DNA of 64,000 nucleotides from Betaproteobacteria bacterium (GCA_025356655.1 JANXRW010000019.1:18026-82025), one strand, 5' to 3'. Numbered from the stretch's first letter, positions 26,774 through 34,821 are shown. The notes: generated from the letters alone by a model not told the origin. Numbers and translations are program-made.

Positions 26774-27014
26774 TGCATCGTCGTTCTCAAGTTCTCGGCC
26801 ACCGTGCCGATACTGACTTTGTATGTCCGCAGTACGGGCACCTGAACTCGCGCAAAACGCACACTGTCGACACCCAACAGGTTTCGCGCCAAGCGAGTGG
26901 TTCGTCATCCCAGGACGGAGCCCTAGCGCCTAGCCTGATGACAGTCATACATTGAGATTAGCGCAACGGCAATGGATCCGGAAGGGGTGGCACCGCATTC
27001 ATTTTTGTGAAATC

Positions 27015-27020
27015 TGTCAA
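27015..27020 (-). promoter_or_regulatory. Candidate -35 box for the giant gene
   Basis: A perfect TTGACA on the minus strand lies 8 bp downstream of a palindrome. At 17-bp spacing the -10 position reads TGCGGT, a poor match, which would fit an activator-dependent promoter. The assignment is inference from position and motif. Confidence 0.35.
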
Positions 27021-27028
27021 CTCGCTAC

Positions 27029-27051
27029 AAATCAATGGTGACCATTGATTT
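27029..27051. promoter_or_regulatory. Palindromic operator candidate
   Basis: An 11-bp arm AAATCAATGGT and its exact inverse ACCATTGATTT are separated by a single base. Its centre lies about 22 bp upstream of a consensus -35 box on the minus strand, that is near -58 to -61 of a putative start site, where class I activators bind. No T-run follows, so it does not look like a terminator for the acetyltransferase gene. Confidence 0.55.
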
Positions 27052-27154
27052 GATGGGTGAACATTTGACGTTTTGAACCGATTTTCTCGGTCGAAAAAGG
27101 CTTCGCGAAAGCCGGTTTCCCTCCCCAGCGCGCACCCCGGGGTCCCCCCGAGTT

Positions 27155-27715
27155 TCAGCGCCCTCCGTCGCCCTCGACCGGGAAACCAAGGATCCGGAAG
27201 GTCCTGGCGGCGAACCCGAAGTCGCCCAAGGGCTCCATCCCCAAGCCCAGGATGTGGGCACGCAGCGATCGGGGGTTGTCGGCGGCGACGAAACACACGC
27301 CAACGCGAAAGCGGGGTGCTGCCGCCCTGCGTAGCGCCCCGTAGAGCCCCCGCAACACCCCTTGGCCGCGCCAGGGGCGCCCCACACAGACGGGGCCGTA
27401 AATGAGTGGGTCCTGCAAGTCCAGGCGGTCACCCCGAAAGGATAGGTCCGGGAACCGGTCGGCCATGGCCGCCAGGATGGGAAACTGCCGGTTGTAGGCC
27501 AGGGTCGACCCACAGAGATAGCCGGCCACCTCCCCCGCCTCTCGCGCCACGACCACGGTCACGTCCGCTCGCATTTCCAGGAACTGCTGCGCGTTGAAGC
27601 GCGCTGAGAGGAACCCGTGCTCTGTCTCGGCCGCGGACAGGTTGTCCTTGAGATTGGCCTCCTGGAGCTGGAGCACGGCTTCCAGTTCCTCCTCGCGCAG
27701 CGTCGCGAATTCCAT
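27155..27715 (-). CDS. GNAT-family N-acetyltransferase
   Basis: 186 residues from the ATG at 27715. A purine-rich AAAAGAAG lies about 8 nt upstream, and residues before that Met do not look coding. Acetyl-CoA-dependent N-acyltransferase fold: the region VCVGRPWRGQGVLRGLYGAL carries the R-G-Q-G pyrophosphate-binding loop of motif A, and VAADNPRSLRAHILGLGMEP fits motif B (the N..S..LY-like segment before the last strand). The substrate cannot be told from sequence. It is a single gene with flanking non-coding DNA on both sides, lying between the giant gene and a small mobile island. Confidence 0.8.
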   Translation of the reverse strand: MEFATLREEELEAVLQLQEANLKDNLSAAETEHGFLSARFNAQQFLEMRADVTVVVAREAGEVAGYLCGSTLAYNRQFPILAAMADRFPDLSFRGDRLDLQDPLIYGPVCVGRPWRGQGVLRGLYGALRRAAAPRFRVGVCFVAADNPRSLRAHILGLGMEPLGDFGFAARTFRILGFPVEGDGGR

Positions 27716-27994
27716 GGCGCCTACTTCTTTTAATGGGGCTGTGACATCTGGGCACGGCGAGCCGGCGTCACCGGCCCATCCGACCAAGGCGATCAAGGAG
27801 CGCGAGCTCCTGGCGACTCGATCCGAATCGGCACCGAGGCAATCCCGAAGCCTCGGCAACGCGCCTAAGGACGGGCGGTTCAGGGGGAACGACCCGGAGC
27901 AACCTACTCGCAGCGCCCCCGTCCGCGTTCACGCCCATTATGTCACCGGACCATGGTAGCGCGCCGCGAGGGCCTGCGTAGCGCTGCGCTGCGC

Positions 27995-28156
27995 TCACGG
28001 CTGCGGGCGCAGCGCCTTGACGCCCTCCTGCGCCACGTCCAACACCTCACCCTCAGTCAGCCCGGACCGCGCCCGGGTGCGTCGAACCCGATCGACGGCA
28101 TCCTTGGGTAACTTGATACCATGGAACTCCAGGCTCTCCTCAACGATCGACGCCAT
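27995..28156 (-). CDS. Small hypothetical protein
   Basis: A 53-residue frame beginning MASIVEESLEFHGIKLPKD and ending EGVKALRPQP. Charged and helical in appearance, with a basic RVRRTRAR segment. It begins directly beyond one of the two 19-bp direct repeats that bound the neighbouring island, so it could be a small resident gene, or the tail of a gene cut by the insertion. No family recognised. The stretch 27716-27994 between it and the acetyltransferase shows nothing convincing. Confidence 0.3.
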   Translation of the reverse strand: MASIVEESLEFHGIKLPKDAVDRVRRTRARSGLTEGEVLDVAQEGVKALRPQP

Positions 28157-28166
28157 CGTTGCGAGG

Positions 28167-28185
28167 CTACCCGCCCAGCTACCCA
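28167..28185. repeat. Direct repeat, island end 1
   Basis: The 19-bp sequence CTACCCGCCCAGCTACCCA recurs with one mismatch at 29678-29696 in the same orientation. The pair brackets the integrase remnant, vsr, mntA and hepT, as attachment-site repeats would. Confidence 0.5.
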
Positions 28186-28278
28186 CGCAGCAGGGCCCTG
28201 GTTGCACGACGCACGACGCAGTGAGCCAAACCACTCGCGACCCAATACACTCACCATCCACACGGTCAGCATGCCGCC

Positions 28279-28632
28279 TCATGTGGAAGCGCTCTTGACG
28301 CCGCACAAACTGAGAAGCAAGACCGGCACGTCAGTGACGACGATGCTCCACCTGGTGTCGTTGTCGATGCCGAGATACCCATGTATCAGCCGGTTGCGGG
28401 TGGCAATGACGAGACGCCACGGTAGTTGCGGATGTGCAGCGCGGACAACATCGGGCAGGTGGGAGGCAGCTTCGCCGATCAGTTCCAAGTTCCGCAGTGT
28501 CGCATCTTAGTTGAGACCGCTCGCGATACAACGATCCCGATCAAGCCCATCGGTGTACGCGATGACCTTCTCAGCGAACGAGGTCACGTCGTCGATGTAG
28601 AAGCGCCACTCACGCGCGGCGACATCAGACAT
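28279..28632 (-). pseudogene. hepT: HepT-type RNase toxin gene interrupted by an in-frame stop
   Basis: HepT toxins are HEPN-fold RNases silenced by the partner nucleotidyltransferase MntA. The frame starts MSDVAAREWRFYIDD at 28632, overlapping the end of mntA by 8 bp. After 41 residues it meets TAA (28507-28509), then continues in the same frame as DATLRNLELIGEAASHLPD and on to RNRLIHGYLGIDND, the R-x4-H-x-Y catalytic and AMPylation motif. Related proteins have a Tyr at the stop position (NYDATLRNLELIGEA), so a single base change of TAT or TAC explains it. Total length would be about 117 residues, normal for the family. It is inactive as read unless the stop is suppressed or is a sequencing error. 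Confidence 0.8.
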
Positions 28633-28915
28633 AGACAGCCTCCTTCTCGATGAAAGGGCGCAGTTCAGGGCGAAGCGCCCTATCGGTGACCAGATCGACG
28701 GGGCGGCCCAGGAGATCCTCAAGGAAGAACTGGACGCCAAAGTAGCGCTCTGACGTGGCCGGGCCATCGAACGACACGAGGATGTCGATATCACTGTCGA
28801 CCCGTGCAGCGTCACGCACCGTCGACCCGAACAGGGCGAGGTGAGTGGCTCCGAAGCGGGCCACCAGGGTAGGCTTGCTCAGGGCAAGCTGCTCTAGTAG
28901 CTGTGCACGACTCAT
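28625..28915 (-). CDS. mntA: MntA-type nucleotidyltransferase antitoxin
   Basis: 96 residues from the ATG at 28915, chosen because GGAAGG sits 5 nt upstream. The minimal nucleotidyltransferase signature G-S-x10-D-x-D is intact (FGSTVRDAARVDSDIDILV). In characterised HepT/MntA pairs this enzyme transfers AMP units to the toxin's tyrosine in R-x4-H-x-Y. The next gene is the broken hepT, overlapping by 8 bp, the expected order and spacing. With the toxin broken, the antitoxin may be retained without need. The segment PFIEKEAVYV at the C-terminus is typical of the family. Confidence 0.85.
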   Translation of the reverse strand: MSRAQLLEQLALSKPTLVARFGATHLALFGSTVRDAARVDSDIDILVSFDGPATSERYFGVQFFLEDLLGRPVDLVTDRALRPELRPFIEKEAVYV

Positions 28916-29012
28916 TTTGCCTTCCACTCATAGGACATCATCATGGCGCCTTGGCGTGACAGGTCAACTTCTTTGGCTACCAAGCTCACGAACTGTTGAC
29001 GATCGCCGGGTA

Positions 29013-29387
29013 CTACATTTGTTCCGCAAGGCGGCGCCCGACGGGTTCCGACTTTTCGGTCGAGCTCAGCTCGCATTCCCAGACAACAAAGACTCGCCAG
29101 CCGAGACGCTTGAGGGCGCGTCGAACCTCGGCGTCGCGCTGGACGTTCCTTTCGAACTTGGCTTGCCAGAACGCCGTGTTGCTCTTCGGCATGTTGGCGA
29201 CCTTGCACCCATGATGCCGATGCCAGAAACAACCATGCACGAAGACAACCGCGCCGAACCTCCGTAGGACGAGGTCCGGCCTTCCTGGCAACGCCGCCCC
29301 GTGCAGCCCGTATCGCAGCCCCAACGCATGGAGACTCCGCCTCGGCGCAAGTTCCGGCGCTGTGTTCCTGCCCCTGATTCGGGACAT
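29013..29387 (-). CDS. vsr: Very short patch repair endonuclease (Vsr)
   Basis: 124 residues from the first in-frame Met. Vsr nicks DNA 5' of T in T:G mismatches left by deamination of 5-methylcytosine. The core is intact: MSRIRGRNTAPE, GRPDLVLRRFGAVVFVHGCFWH (catalytic Asp and the FVHGCFWH metal/zinc region), and WRVFVVWECEL. Upstream of this Met the frame still encodes family-like residues (VDSLSPAEGSER) but has AGG where ATG would be expected before VDSL, so the normal start seems lost and the internal Met may be used. A cytosine methyltransferase, its usual partner, is not visible nearby. It lies in a small island with an integrase remnant. Confidence 0.85.
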   Translation of the reverse strand: MSRIRGRNTAPELAPRRSLHALGLRYGLHGAALPGRPDLVLRRFGAVVFVHGCFWHRHHGCKVANMPKSNTAFWQAKFERNVQRDAEVRRALKRLGWRVFVVWECELSSTEKSEPVGRRLAEQM

Positions 29388-29449
29388 CCGCTCCGAACCC
29401 TCGGCGGGTGACAGGGAATCGACCCTCTGGAGCGCACTTCATCGCGTTG

Positions 29450-29641
29450 CCTCTGGCCTCTTCAATTCGTAAAACGGCCAAGCTGCTGTCGGGGTAGCGG
29501 CCGATCGTCAGCTCGCGGCGCCGGCCGCCGTGTCGATACCGAAGGATCCAGCCCGCCACGCCGGCGCGTGGAAAGCGGTGTGCCCGCCTTGATCCAGTGC
29601 CTGAGTTGAAGGTCCGACAGAAGGCTTTTGTCGCGTGCCAT
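29450..29641 (-). pseudogene. Tyrosine recombinase (integrase) N-terminal remnant
   Basis: An ATG at 29641 begins MARDKSLLSDLQLRHWIKAG, typical of integrases with the DUF4102 N-terminal arm. The frame then shifts, and the other frame resumes the family pattern AGVAGWILRYRHGGRRRELT, then IGRYPDSSLA, before losing similarity. So about a dozen residues are deleted and the frame is broken, and the catalytic domain is absent. The remnant abuts vsr and one of the 19-bp repeats. It marks past mobility of the vsr-mntA-hepT segment. Confidence 0.7.
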
Positions 29642-29677
29642 GTCCACCCCATTGTTCGGATGTGGGCCGGATCGCAG

Positions 29678-29696
29678 CTACCCGCCTAGCTACCCA
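29678..29696. repeat. Direct repeat, island end 2
   Basis: CTACCCGCCTAGCTACCCA differs at one position from 28167-28185. A further GCTACCC follows (29701-29707 region), so the site is a cluster of GCTACCC units just upstream of the integrase remnant. The stretch 29697-29825, up to the rng stop, shows no gene. Confidence 0.5.
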
Positions 29697-29825
29697 GCCG
29701 GCTACCCAATTTGAGTGAAACCTGGTGAGACCTCACTATCCAGAAAATCCGCCGAACCCCGAAATCGCCAGCATTCATGCGCGTTTTCGGGTGGCAATTG
29801 GGCTGGCGTGAGACGCCGTGAAACA

Positions 29826-31280
29826 CTACATCAAAACAATGTCGTACTGCTCCTGGTTGTAGATGCTCTCCACCTGCAGGGAAATGGGCTTACCGATGAA
29901 GTCACCGAGCATGGCAAGGCTGTCGGATTCTTCATCCAGGAACATGTCCACGACCTTCTGCGAGGCGAGGATGCGGAATTCGCGGGCGCTGAATTGGCGG
30001 GATTCGCGCAGCACATCGCGCAGGATCTCGTAGCACACCGTTTGCGGTGTCTTCAGGGCACCGCGCCCCAGGCAGACCGGGCAGGCCTCGCACAGATGGT
30101 GGGCCAGGCTCTCCCGGGTGCGCTTGCGGGTGAGCTCCACCAGTCCGAGGCTGGTGAAGCCGCTCACCGTCACCCGGGTGCGATCGAGCAGCAGCGCCTT
30201 GCGGAGCTCGCCCAGCACCTGCTCCTTGTGCGGTGCGTTCTCCATGTCGATGAAGTCGACGATGATGATGCCGCCTAAGTTGCGCAGACGCAGCTGGCGC
30301 GCCGTGGCATGGGCCGCCTCCAGATTGGTCTTGAAGATCGTGTCGTCGAAGCTGCGTCCGCCCACGAACCCCCCGGTGTTCACATCCACCGTGGTGAGAG
30401 CCTCGGTCTGGTCGATGATGAGATAGCCGCCTGATTTCAACGGCACGCGCCGACCAAGTGCGCGCTGAATCTCGTCGTCGATGCCGTAGAGGTCGAATAG
30501 CGGCCGCTCACCCGCGTAGTGGTGCAAGCGCTCATGGGCGGCGGGACTGTAGTCCGCGGCGAAGCGGCGCAGCCGGTCGAAGGTTTCCCGGGAATCCACC
30601 AGCACTCGCCCGGTTTGGTCGTCCGTCATGTCCCGCAGTACGCGTGCGGCGAGGTCAAGATCCTGATAGAGCAGGGCGGGAGCCTGCGCCACCTTGCCGC
30701 GCTCCTGGATGCCCGTCCAGAGCTTGCGCAGGTATTCCACGTCCCGGGAGAGGTCGCGGTCGCTGGCCTGCTCAGCCACCGTGCGCACGATGAAGCCACC
30801 GGTCTCGCCGGGGGGTATCAGATGCTGCAGGCGCTCCCGGAGTTGCGCGCGCTCCTGCTCGTCGCCGATGCGCTGGGAGATGCCGATGTGGAACTCCTGC
30901 GGCAGGTAAACCAGCAGGCGGCCGGCCACCGAGAGTTGGGTGGACAGGCGTGCCCCCTTGGTGCCGATGGGATCCTTGATCACCTGGACCAGGAGCTTTT
31001 GTCCACCCTGCAGTAGGGTCTCGATGGGGCGGGGTTCCGTATTGCCGGAGCGCAGTTCCCAGATGTCGCCCACGTGGAGGAAGGCGGCGCGGTCGAGGCC
31101 GATCTCGATGAAGGCCGACTGCATGCCGGGCAGCACACGGTTGACCACACCCAGGTATATGTTGCCCACGATACCGCGACCACGCGCGCGCTCGATGTGA
31201 AGCTCCTGTATGACTGCCTGCTGGACCACCGCAACCCGGGTTTCCTGCGGGGTCAGGTTGATCAGGATCTCATCACTCAT
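29826..31280 (-). CDS. rng: Ribonuclease G
   Basis: 484 residues, near the 489 of E. coli RNase G. Endoribonuclease of the RNase E/G family that matures 16S rRNA 5' ends and decays some mRNAs. Visible: start MSDEILINLTPQETRVAVVQ; an S1-like RNA-binding part with GNIYLGVVNRVLPGMQSAFI and AAFLHVGDI; the catalytic DNase-I-like region with LIIDQTEALTTVDVNTGGFVG (metal-binding Asp) and GGIIIVDFIDM; and the zinc-link motif CPVCLGRG with C-x2-C. The long disordered C-terminus of RNase E is absent, supporting G over E. It is the last gene of the nadD-rsfS-rlmH-maf-rng run, 9 bp after maf. Confidence 0.95.
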   Translation of the reverse strand: MSDEILINLTPQETRVAVVQQAVIQELHIERARGRGIVGNIYLGVVNRVLPGMQSAFIEIGLDRAAFLHVGDIWELRSGNTEPRPIETLLQGGQKLLVQVIKDPIGTKGARLSTQLSVAGRLLVYLPQEFHIGISQRIGDEQERAQLRERLQHLIPPGETGGFIVRTVAEQASDRDLSRDVEYLRKLWTGIQERGKVAQAPALLYQDLDLAARVLRDMTDDQTGRVLVDSRETFDRLRRFAADYSPAAHERLHHYAGERPLFDLYGIDDEIQRALGRRVPLKSGGYLIIDQTEALTTVDVNTGGFVGGRSFDDTIFKTNLEAAHATARQLRLRNLGGIIIVDFIDMENAPHKEQVLGELRKALLLDRTRVTVSGFTSLGLVELTRKRTRESLAHHLCEACPVCLGRGALKTPQTVCYEILRDVLRESRQFSAREFRILASQKVVDMFLDEESDSLAMLGDFIGKPISLQVESIYNQEQYDIVLM

Positions 31281-31289
31281 GGGCGTGGC

Positions 31290-31910
31290 TCAAAGGGGGA
31301 ATCGGCCCAGGGCCTTCAGCATTTGCCCGGTTTCGAAGAGGGGCAGGCCAACGACACCGGAGAAGCTCCCCTCGATGCGATTGACGAAAAGTGCCGCGCG
31401 GCCCTGGATCGCATAGGCACCCGCCTTGTCGGTGCACTCGCCCGTGGCCACGTAGCGACGGATCTCCTGCTCGTCCAGGGTCCGGAATTCCACGCTGCTG
31501 CGTGAGAGGGCCTCCTGGGTGCGCTCCCCGGTTCGTAGGACAACGGCGGTGAGCACCTCATGCGCTCGGCCGGAGAGCCGGCGGAGAAACTCAGCAGCCT
31601 CGGCAGGGGTCGTGGGCTTCCCCAGGATGGCGCCGTCCACTGTGACCGTGGTGTCCGCGGCAAGCACGGGCACTTGGGCCAAGCGGCGATCGCCCAGACG
31701 CATCCAGGCCACTTGCGCCTTTGCCTTCGCCACGCGCCGCACATAGTCCACTGGCGGCTCCTCCGGCAAGGGGGTCTCATCCACGTCGCGCGCCCGATCC
31801 GGCGCCTCGCGCAACAGGACCACCTCGAAGCCGACGCCGATCTGGCGCAGGAGTTCTCCGCGCCGGGCGCTACGGGAAGCAAGATATAAAAAGGATTCCG
31901 GGCTGCCCAC
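31290..31910 (-). CDS. maf: Maf-family nucleotide pyrophosphatase
   Basis: 206 residues. House-cleaning nucleoside triphosphate pyrophosphatases that hydrolyse dTTP/UTP or modified nucleotides. The N-terminal LYLASRSARRGELLRQIG fits the conserved S-x-S-x-R-R-x-L-L segment, VLAADTTVTVDGAILGKP the D-T-x-V loop with conserved Lys, and GECTDKAGAYAIQGRAALFV the K-A-G-A-Y-x-I-Q-G signature. The latter, with DKAGAY, fits the YhdE-like (dTTP/UTP) group more than the YceF group; that subgroup call is tentative. Gap of 6 bp to rlmH on one side and 9 bp to rng on the other, so co-transcription is likely. Confidence 0.93.
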   Translation of the reverse strand: MGSPESFLYLASRSARRGELLRQIGVGFEVVLLREAPDRARDVDETPLPEEPPVDYVRRVAKAKAQVAWMRLGDRRLAQVPVLAADTTVTVDGAILGKPTTPAEAAEFLRRLSGRAHEVLTAVVLRTGERTQEALSRSSVEFRTLDEQEIRRYVATGECTDKAGAYAIQGRAALFVNRIEGSFSGVVGLPLFETGQMLKALGRFPL

Positions 31911-31916
31911 GGGTGT

Positions 31917-32399
31917 CTACTCTCGATGATAGGGATGGTTGCGTAGCACGGAAACAGCACGGTAGATCTGCTCGGCGACGATCACGCGTACGAGCGCATG
32001 CGGCAGTGTCAGGGCGGAAAGCGATAGCAGTGGCCCGCACTCGGCCTTGAGCGCTTCGTCCAGACCGTCTGCCCCTCCCACCAGGAAATCCACATCTCGC
32101 CCCTCGGCCTGCCACCCCTCCAGCAAAGCCGCCAGTTCCAGGGTACGCACCATCCGCCCGCGCTCATCGAGCCCCACCAGCCGGGCACCGGGCGCGCGCG
32201 CAGCGCGCAGGCGCTCCGCCTCCATCGCCCGCAACCGGCCGAGCTGCGCCGGTGCTGGCGCTTTGACCTCTCGACGGGCAGGCCGCACCTCAACCAATTC
32301 CAGGGGAGCCTCCCGCGGCAGCCGGCGCGCATAGTCCTCGAAGCCCGCCTGTACCCAAGCTGGGACCTTTTGGCTCACCGTCAACAACCGCAGCTTCAC
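31917..32399 (-). CDS. rlmH: 23S rRNA (pseudouridine-1915 N3)-methyltransferase RlmH
   Basis: 160 residues, close to the usual 155-156. SPOUT-class methyltransferase that modifies pseudouridine 1915 in helix 69 of 23S rRNA on assembled 70S ribosomes. Seen: MKLRLLTVSQKVPAWVQAGF at the N-terminus; VGLDERGRMVRTLELA; VDFLVGGADGLDEALKAEC (the GGADG SAM-binding loop); and the C-terminal LTLPHALVRVIVAEQIYRA with knot residues and final NHPYHRE, all hallmark stretches. It follows rsfS by 33 bp, the widespread rsfS-rlmH pairing. Confidence 0.95.
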   Translation of the reverse strand: MKLRLLTVSQKVPAWVQAGFEDYARRLPREAPLELVEVRPARREVKAPAPAQLGRLRAMEAERLRAARAPGARLVGLDERGRMVRTLELAALLEGWQAEGRDVDFLVGGADGLDEALKAECGPLLSLSALTLPHALVRVIVAEQIYRAVSVLRNHPYHRE

Positions 32400-32432
32400 G
32401 GCCGTCGCCTGCGCGAACAGGCACCGCAGGCT

Positions 32433-32822
32433 TCAGAGGCCCGCTGGCGCACCCCCATCGATCACCTCCCCGGCGCGTCCGGCGACCACCCGGCGCTGGG
32501 TCCCGCCACCCCACAGTTCCTCGAGGCTGTAGTAGCTGCGGGTCGCCGGTTGCATGACGTGGACGATGATGCAGCCGAGGTCGACCAGCACCCAATCCCC
32601 GCCCTCCTGCCCCTCGGTCCCGACCACGTGTCCGCCGCGCTCCTTCACCCGGTCGGAGATGTTCCGGGCCAGGGACTTCGCCTGCCGAACCGAATCGGCA
32701 GTGGCGACGATCATGTAGTCGAACAGCGTGGTCATGGGACGCACATCGAGGGACACGATATCGCGCGCCTTGATCTCCTCGAGGGCTTCAATGGCGGCTT
32801 GCCTGACGTCGTCAACCTGCAT
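32433..32822 (-). CDS. rsfS: Ribosomal silencing factor RsfS
   Basis: 129 residues from ATG 32822. It binds ribosomal protein uL14 and blocks subunit joining when nutrients are short. The family core is present: VDDVRQAAIEALEEIKARDI, LDVRPMTTLFDYMIVATADS, RQAKSLARNISDRVKERGG, GEQEGGDWVLVDLG-like stretch and IIVHVMQPATRSYYSLEELW. The start codon overlaps the end of nadD by 11 bp, so the two are translationally linked. A short C-terminal extension after LEELWGGG is not part of the core. Confidence 0.93.
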   Translation of the reverse strand: MQVDDVRQAAIEALEEIKARDIVSLDVRPMTTLFDYMIVATADSVRQAKSLARNISDRVKERGGHVVGTEGQEGGDWVLVDLGCIIVHVMQPATRSYYSLEELWGGGTQRRVVAGRAGEVIDGGAPAGL

Positions 32823-33465
32823 CGAGATCCCTATATAGGTTATGGTCCTGAATATAATCGAGAACGCTCCCGGGGAGCAAATAGCGAACACTCTCCCCTC
32901 GGGCGAGCTTACGCCGGATGGCGGTGGCAGCGATATCCAGCGGCGTGATCTCGCAGAGCAGCACCGCGCCCGCCGGTTCGCTGCCGGGATCCGATTTTTG
33001 GCGCTTTTGGTACTCCGCCGCGAGTTCGTCGGGCAGGTGGCGGGTGTCGAAGGGCGCACCCGGACGCCGCGCAATGACCACGTGGGCGAGTTCGAAAAGC
33101 AGGCGCCAGCGCGACCACGTGTTGAGCAAAAGAAAGGCGTCCGCGCCCATCAGAAGGCAAAGCGCCGTGGACGCCGGCACCTCCTGGCGCAATTCCAGCA
33201 GCGTGTCGACGGTGAAACTCGGGCCGGCTCGGCGCAATTCCCGATCATCGACCTGCAGGCGGGAATTACCCTCGACGGCGCGACGTGTCATCTCCAGGCG
33301 GTCGGCCGCCGCGACACCGGGGAGCGCCCGGTGCGGCGGTACCGCCGTGGGGATCAACAGCACGCGGTCCAGGCCCAGTTGATCCGAAACCTCCTCGGCT
33401 AGCCGGAGGTGGCCGTGGTGGACGGGATCGAAGGTCCCGCCCAGTATGCCTAGGCGCCCTGGCAC
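32812..33465 (-). CDS. nadD: Nicotinate-nucleotide adenylyltransferase
   Basis: 217 residues with GTG start at 33465. Converts nicotinate mononucleotide and ATP to deamido-NAD in NAD biosynthesis. The nucleotidyltransferase signatures are clear: LGILGGTFDPVHHGHLRLA (GGTFDPxHxGH) at the N-terminus, IPTAVPPHR, LMGADAFLLLNTW, and ITPLDIAATAIRRKLARGES (the I-S/A-A-T-x-I-R loop). The C-terminus SVLDYIQDHNLYRD is typical. It lies 42 bp after aceF and overlaps rsfS by 11 bp. No strong ribosome binding site precedes the GTG, but the family's N-terminus begins at this point. Confidence 0.95.
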   Translation of the reverse strand: MPGRLGILGGTFDPVHHGHLRLAEEVSDQLGLDRVLLIPTAVPPHRALPGVAAADRLEMTRRAVEGNSRLQVDDRELRRAGPSFTVDTLLELRQEVPASTALCLLMGADAFLLLNTWSRWRLLFELAHVVIARRPGAPFDTRHLPDELAAEYQKRQKSDPGSEPAGAVLLCEITPLDIAATAIRRKLARGESVRYLLPGSVLDYIQDHNLYRDLDAG

Positions 33466-33507
33466 GGGCGCGTCGTGGAGGGCATAGGAATCAGGCGAGC
33501 CCGTCCG

Positions 33508-34821
33508 TCAGAGTACGAGACGCCGCACGTCGCTCAACGTGCGATTGAGATGGGCGATGAACCGCGCTCCCTCGGCGCCGTCGATTACCCGGTGGTCGTA
33601 GGACATGGACAGCGGCAGGATGAGCCGCGGAACCAGTTGCCCATCGCGGTACACGGGCTTGAGCACCGAGCGCGACACGCCCAGGATTGCCACCTCTGGC
33701 GCGTTGATGATGGGGGTGAAGTGAGAGCCGCCGATCCCGCCCAGACTAGAGATGGAGAAGCACCCGCCCTGCATGTCCGCCGGACCGAGTTTCTTATCGC
33801 GCGCCTTCGCGCTGAACTCGCCCAATTCCTTCGCCAGCGTGAGCACGCCCTTCTGGTCCACGTGACGCAGCACGGGAACGACGAGCCCGTCGGGGGTATC
33901 CACCGCCACGCCGACGTTGAAGTAGTCCTTCAAGATCAGGTTCTCGCCGTCGGCGGAGAGCGAGCTATTGAAGCTCGGAAAAGCCTTCAGGCCGGCCACC
34001 ACGGCCTTCATCAGGAACACGAGCAGGGTGACCCGCACGCCGGACTTCTGGTGCTCCTCCGAGAGTTCCCGCCGGAAAGCCTCCAGTTCCGTGATGTCCA
34101 CCTCGTCCTGCTGCGTCACATGGGGAATCATGACCCAGTTACGGTGCAGGTTGGCGCCGGAGATTTTTTTGATGCGTGCGAGCGGTTGTGCGCGCACGGG
34201 CCCGAACTTGGAGAAGTCCACATTGGGCATGGGAAGCAGGCTGAGCCCGCCCCCTCCGCCTGCCGCGGGCGCGGGCTTGGACAGCGTGGACTTGACGTAG
34301 GTCTGGATGTCCTCGCGCAGCAAACGCCCCTTCGGACCGGTTCCCGTCACGCGCCCGAGATCCACGCCCAACTCGCGAGCAAAACGCCGGATGGCCGGGC
34401 TCGCATGCGCGCCGAAGAAGCCTTTTTCGTCCACCGGCGTCAAGCCAGTTGGCGCAGCAACCGCCGCCGCGGCCGCCAGTGCAGGTGCTGGCGCCGCAAC
34501 CACCGGTGCGGGGGTGGGTGGGGCCGCTGGACTGGCCGGGGCAGCGGCCGGAGCGGGCGCTGGCGCGGCAGCAGCCTCCTCGGCCACTTCCAGACGCAGC
34601 ACCGGCACACCCTGGGCCACTTTGTCGCCGAGCTTGATCAGGATCTCGGTCACCACCCCCGCAAAGGGTGCCGGCACTTCCATGGTGGCCTTGTCGCTTT
34701 CCAGGGTAACCAGGGAGTCCTCCTTGGCCACCCGGTCGCCCACTTTCACCAGGATCTCGATTACGGGGACATCGGCGTAATCACCGATGTCGGGGACCTG
34801 AACTTCCTTCACTGCTGCCAA
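33508..34821 (-). CDS. aceF: Pyruvate dehydrogenase complex E2, dihydrolipoamide acetyltransferase
   Basis: 437 residues from a TTG at 34821, which has GGAG 6 nt upstream and gives the family N-terminus ([18 protein letters not shown]). A GTG at 34854, also with a GAGG upstream, would add 11 unrelated residues. One lipoyl domain (lysine in [11 protein letters not shown]), an Ala/Pro-rich linker (about residues 85-125), a peripheral-subunit-binding domain ([29 protein letters not shown]) and the catalytic acyltransferase with [13 protein letters not shown] (catalytic His and Asp) near the C-terminus. Transfers acetyl from lipoate to CoA. Only one lipoyl domain, against three in E. coli. Lies 40 bp after aceE. 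Confidence 0.94.
   Translation of the reverse strand: MAAVKEVQVPDIGDYADVPVIEILVKVGDRVAKEDSLVTLESDKATMEVPAPFAGVVTEILIKLGDKVAQGVPVLRLEVAEEAAAAPAPAPAAAPASPAAPPTPAPVVAAPAPALAAAAAVAAPTGLTPVDEKGFFGAHASPAIRRFARELGVDLGRVTGTGPKGRLLREDIQTYVKSTLSKPAPAAGGGGGLSLLPMPNVDFSKFGPVRAQPLARIKKISGANLHRNWVMIPHVTQQDEVDITELEAFRRELSEEHQKSGVRVTLLVFLMKAVVAGLKAFPSFNSSLSADGENLILKDYFNVGVAVDTPDGLVVPVLRHVDQKGVLTLAKELGEFSAKARDKKLGPADMQGGCFSISSLGGIGGSHFTPIINAPEVAILGVSRSVLKPVYRDGQLVPRLILPLSMSYDHRVIDGAEGARFIAHLNRTLSDVRRLVL

Larger units (their letters stand above)
26541..27154. promoter_or_regulatory. Long upstream region of the giant gene
   Basis: A 614-bp stretch between the acetyltransferase stop and the giant-gene start. 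I see no convincing gene in it on either strand. On the minus strand it holds a palindrome and a -35-like box near 27.03 kb, then about 470 bp that would form a 5' leader, including a hairpin at 26755-26773. A ribosome binding site GGAG lies just before the ATG at 26540. The length suggests regulated expression of the giant protein. Confidence 0.5.

Noticed and set aside
27029..27051. The palindrome as a terminator for the acetyltransferase gene
   Set aside because: No T-run follows on the relevant strand, and the position beside a -35 box fits an operator better.
28331..28531. A frameshift in hepT
   Set aside because: Both halves of the gene lie in the same frame; the break is a stop codon, not a shift.
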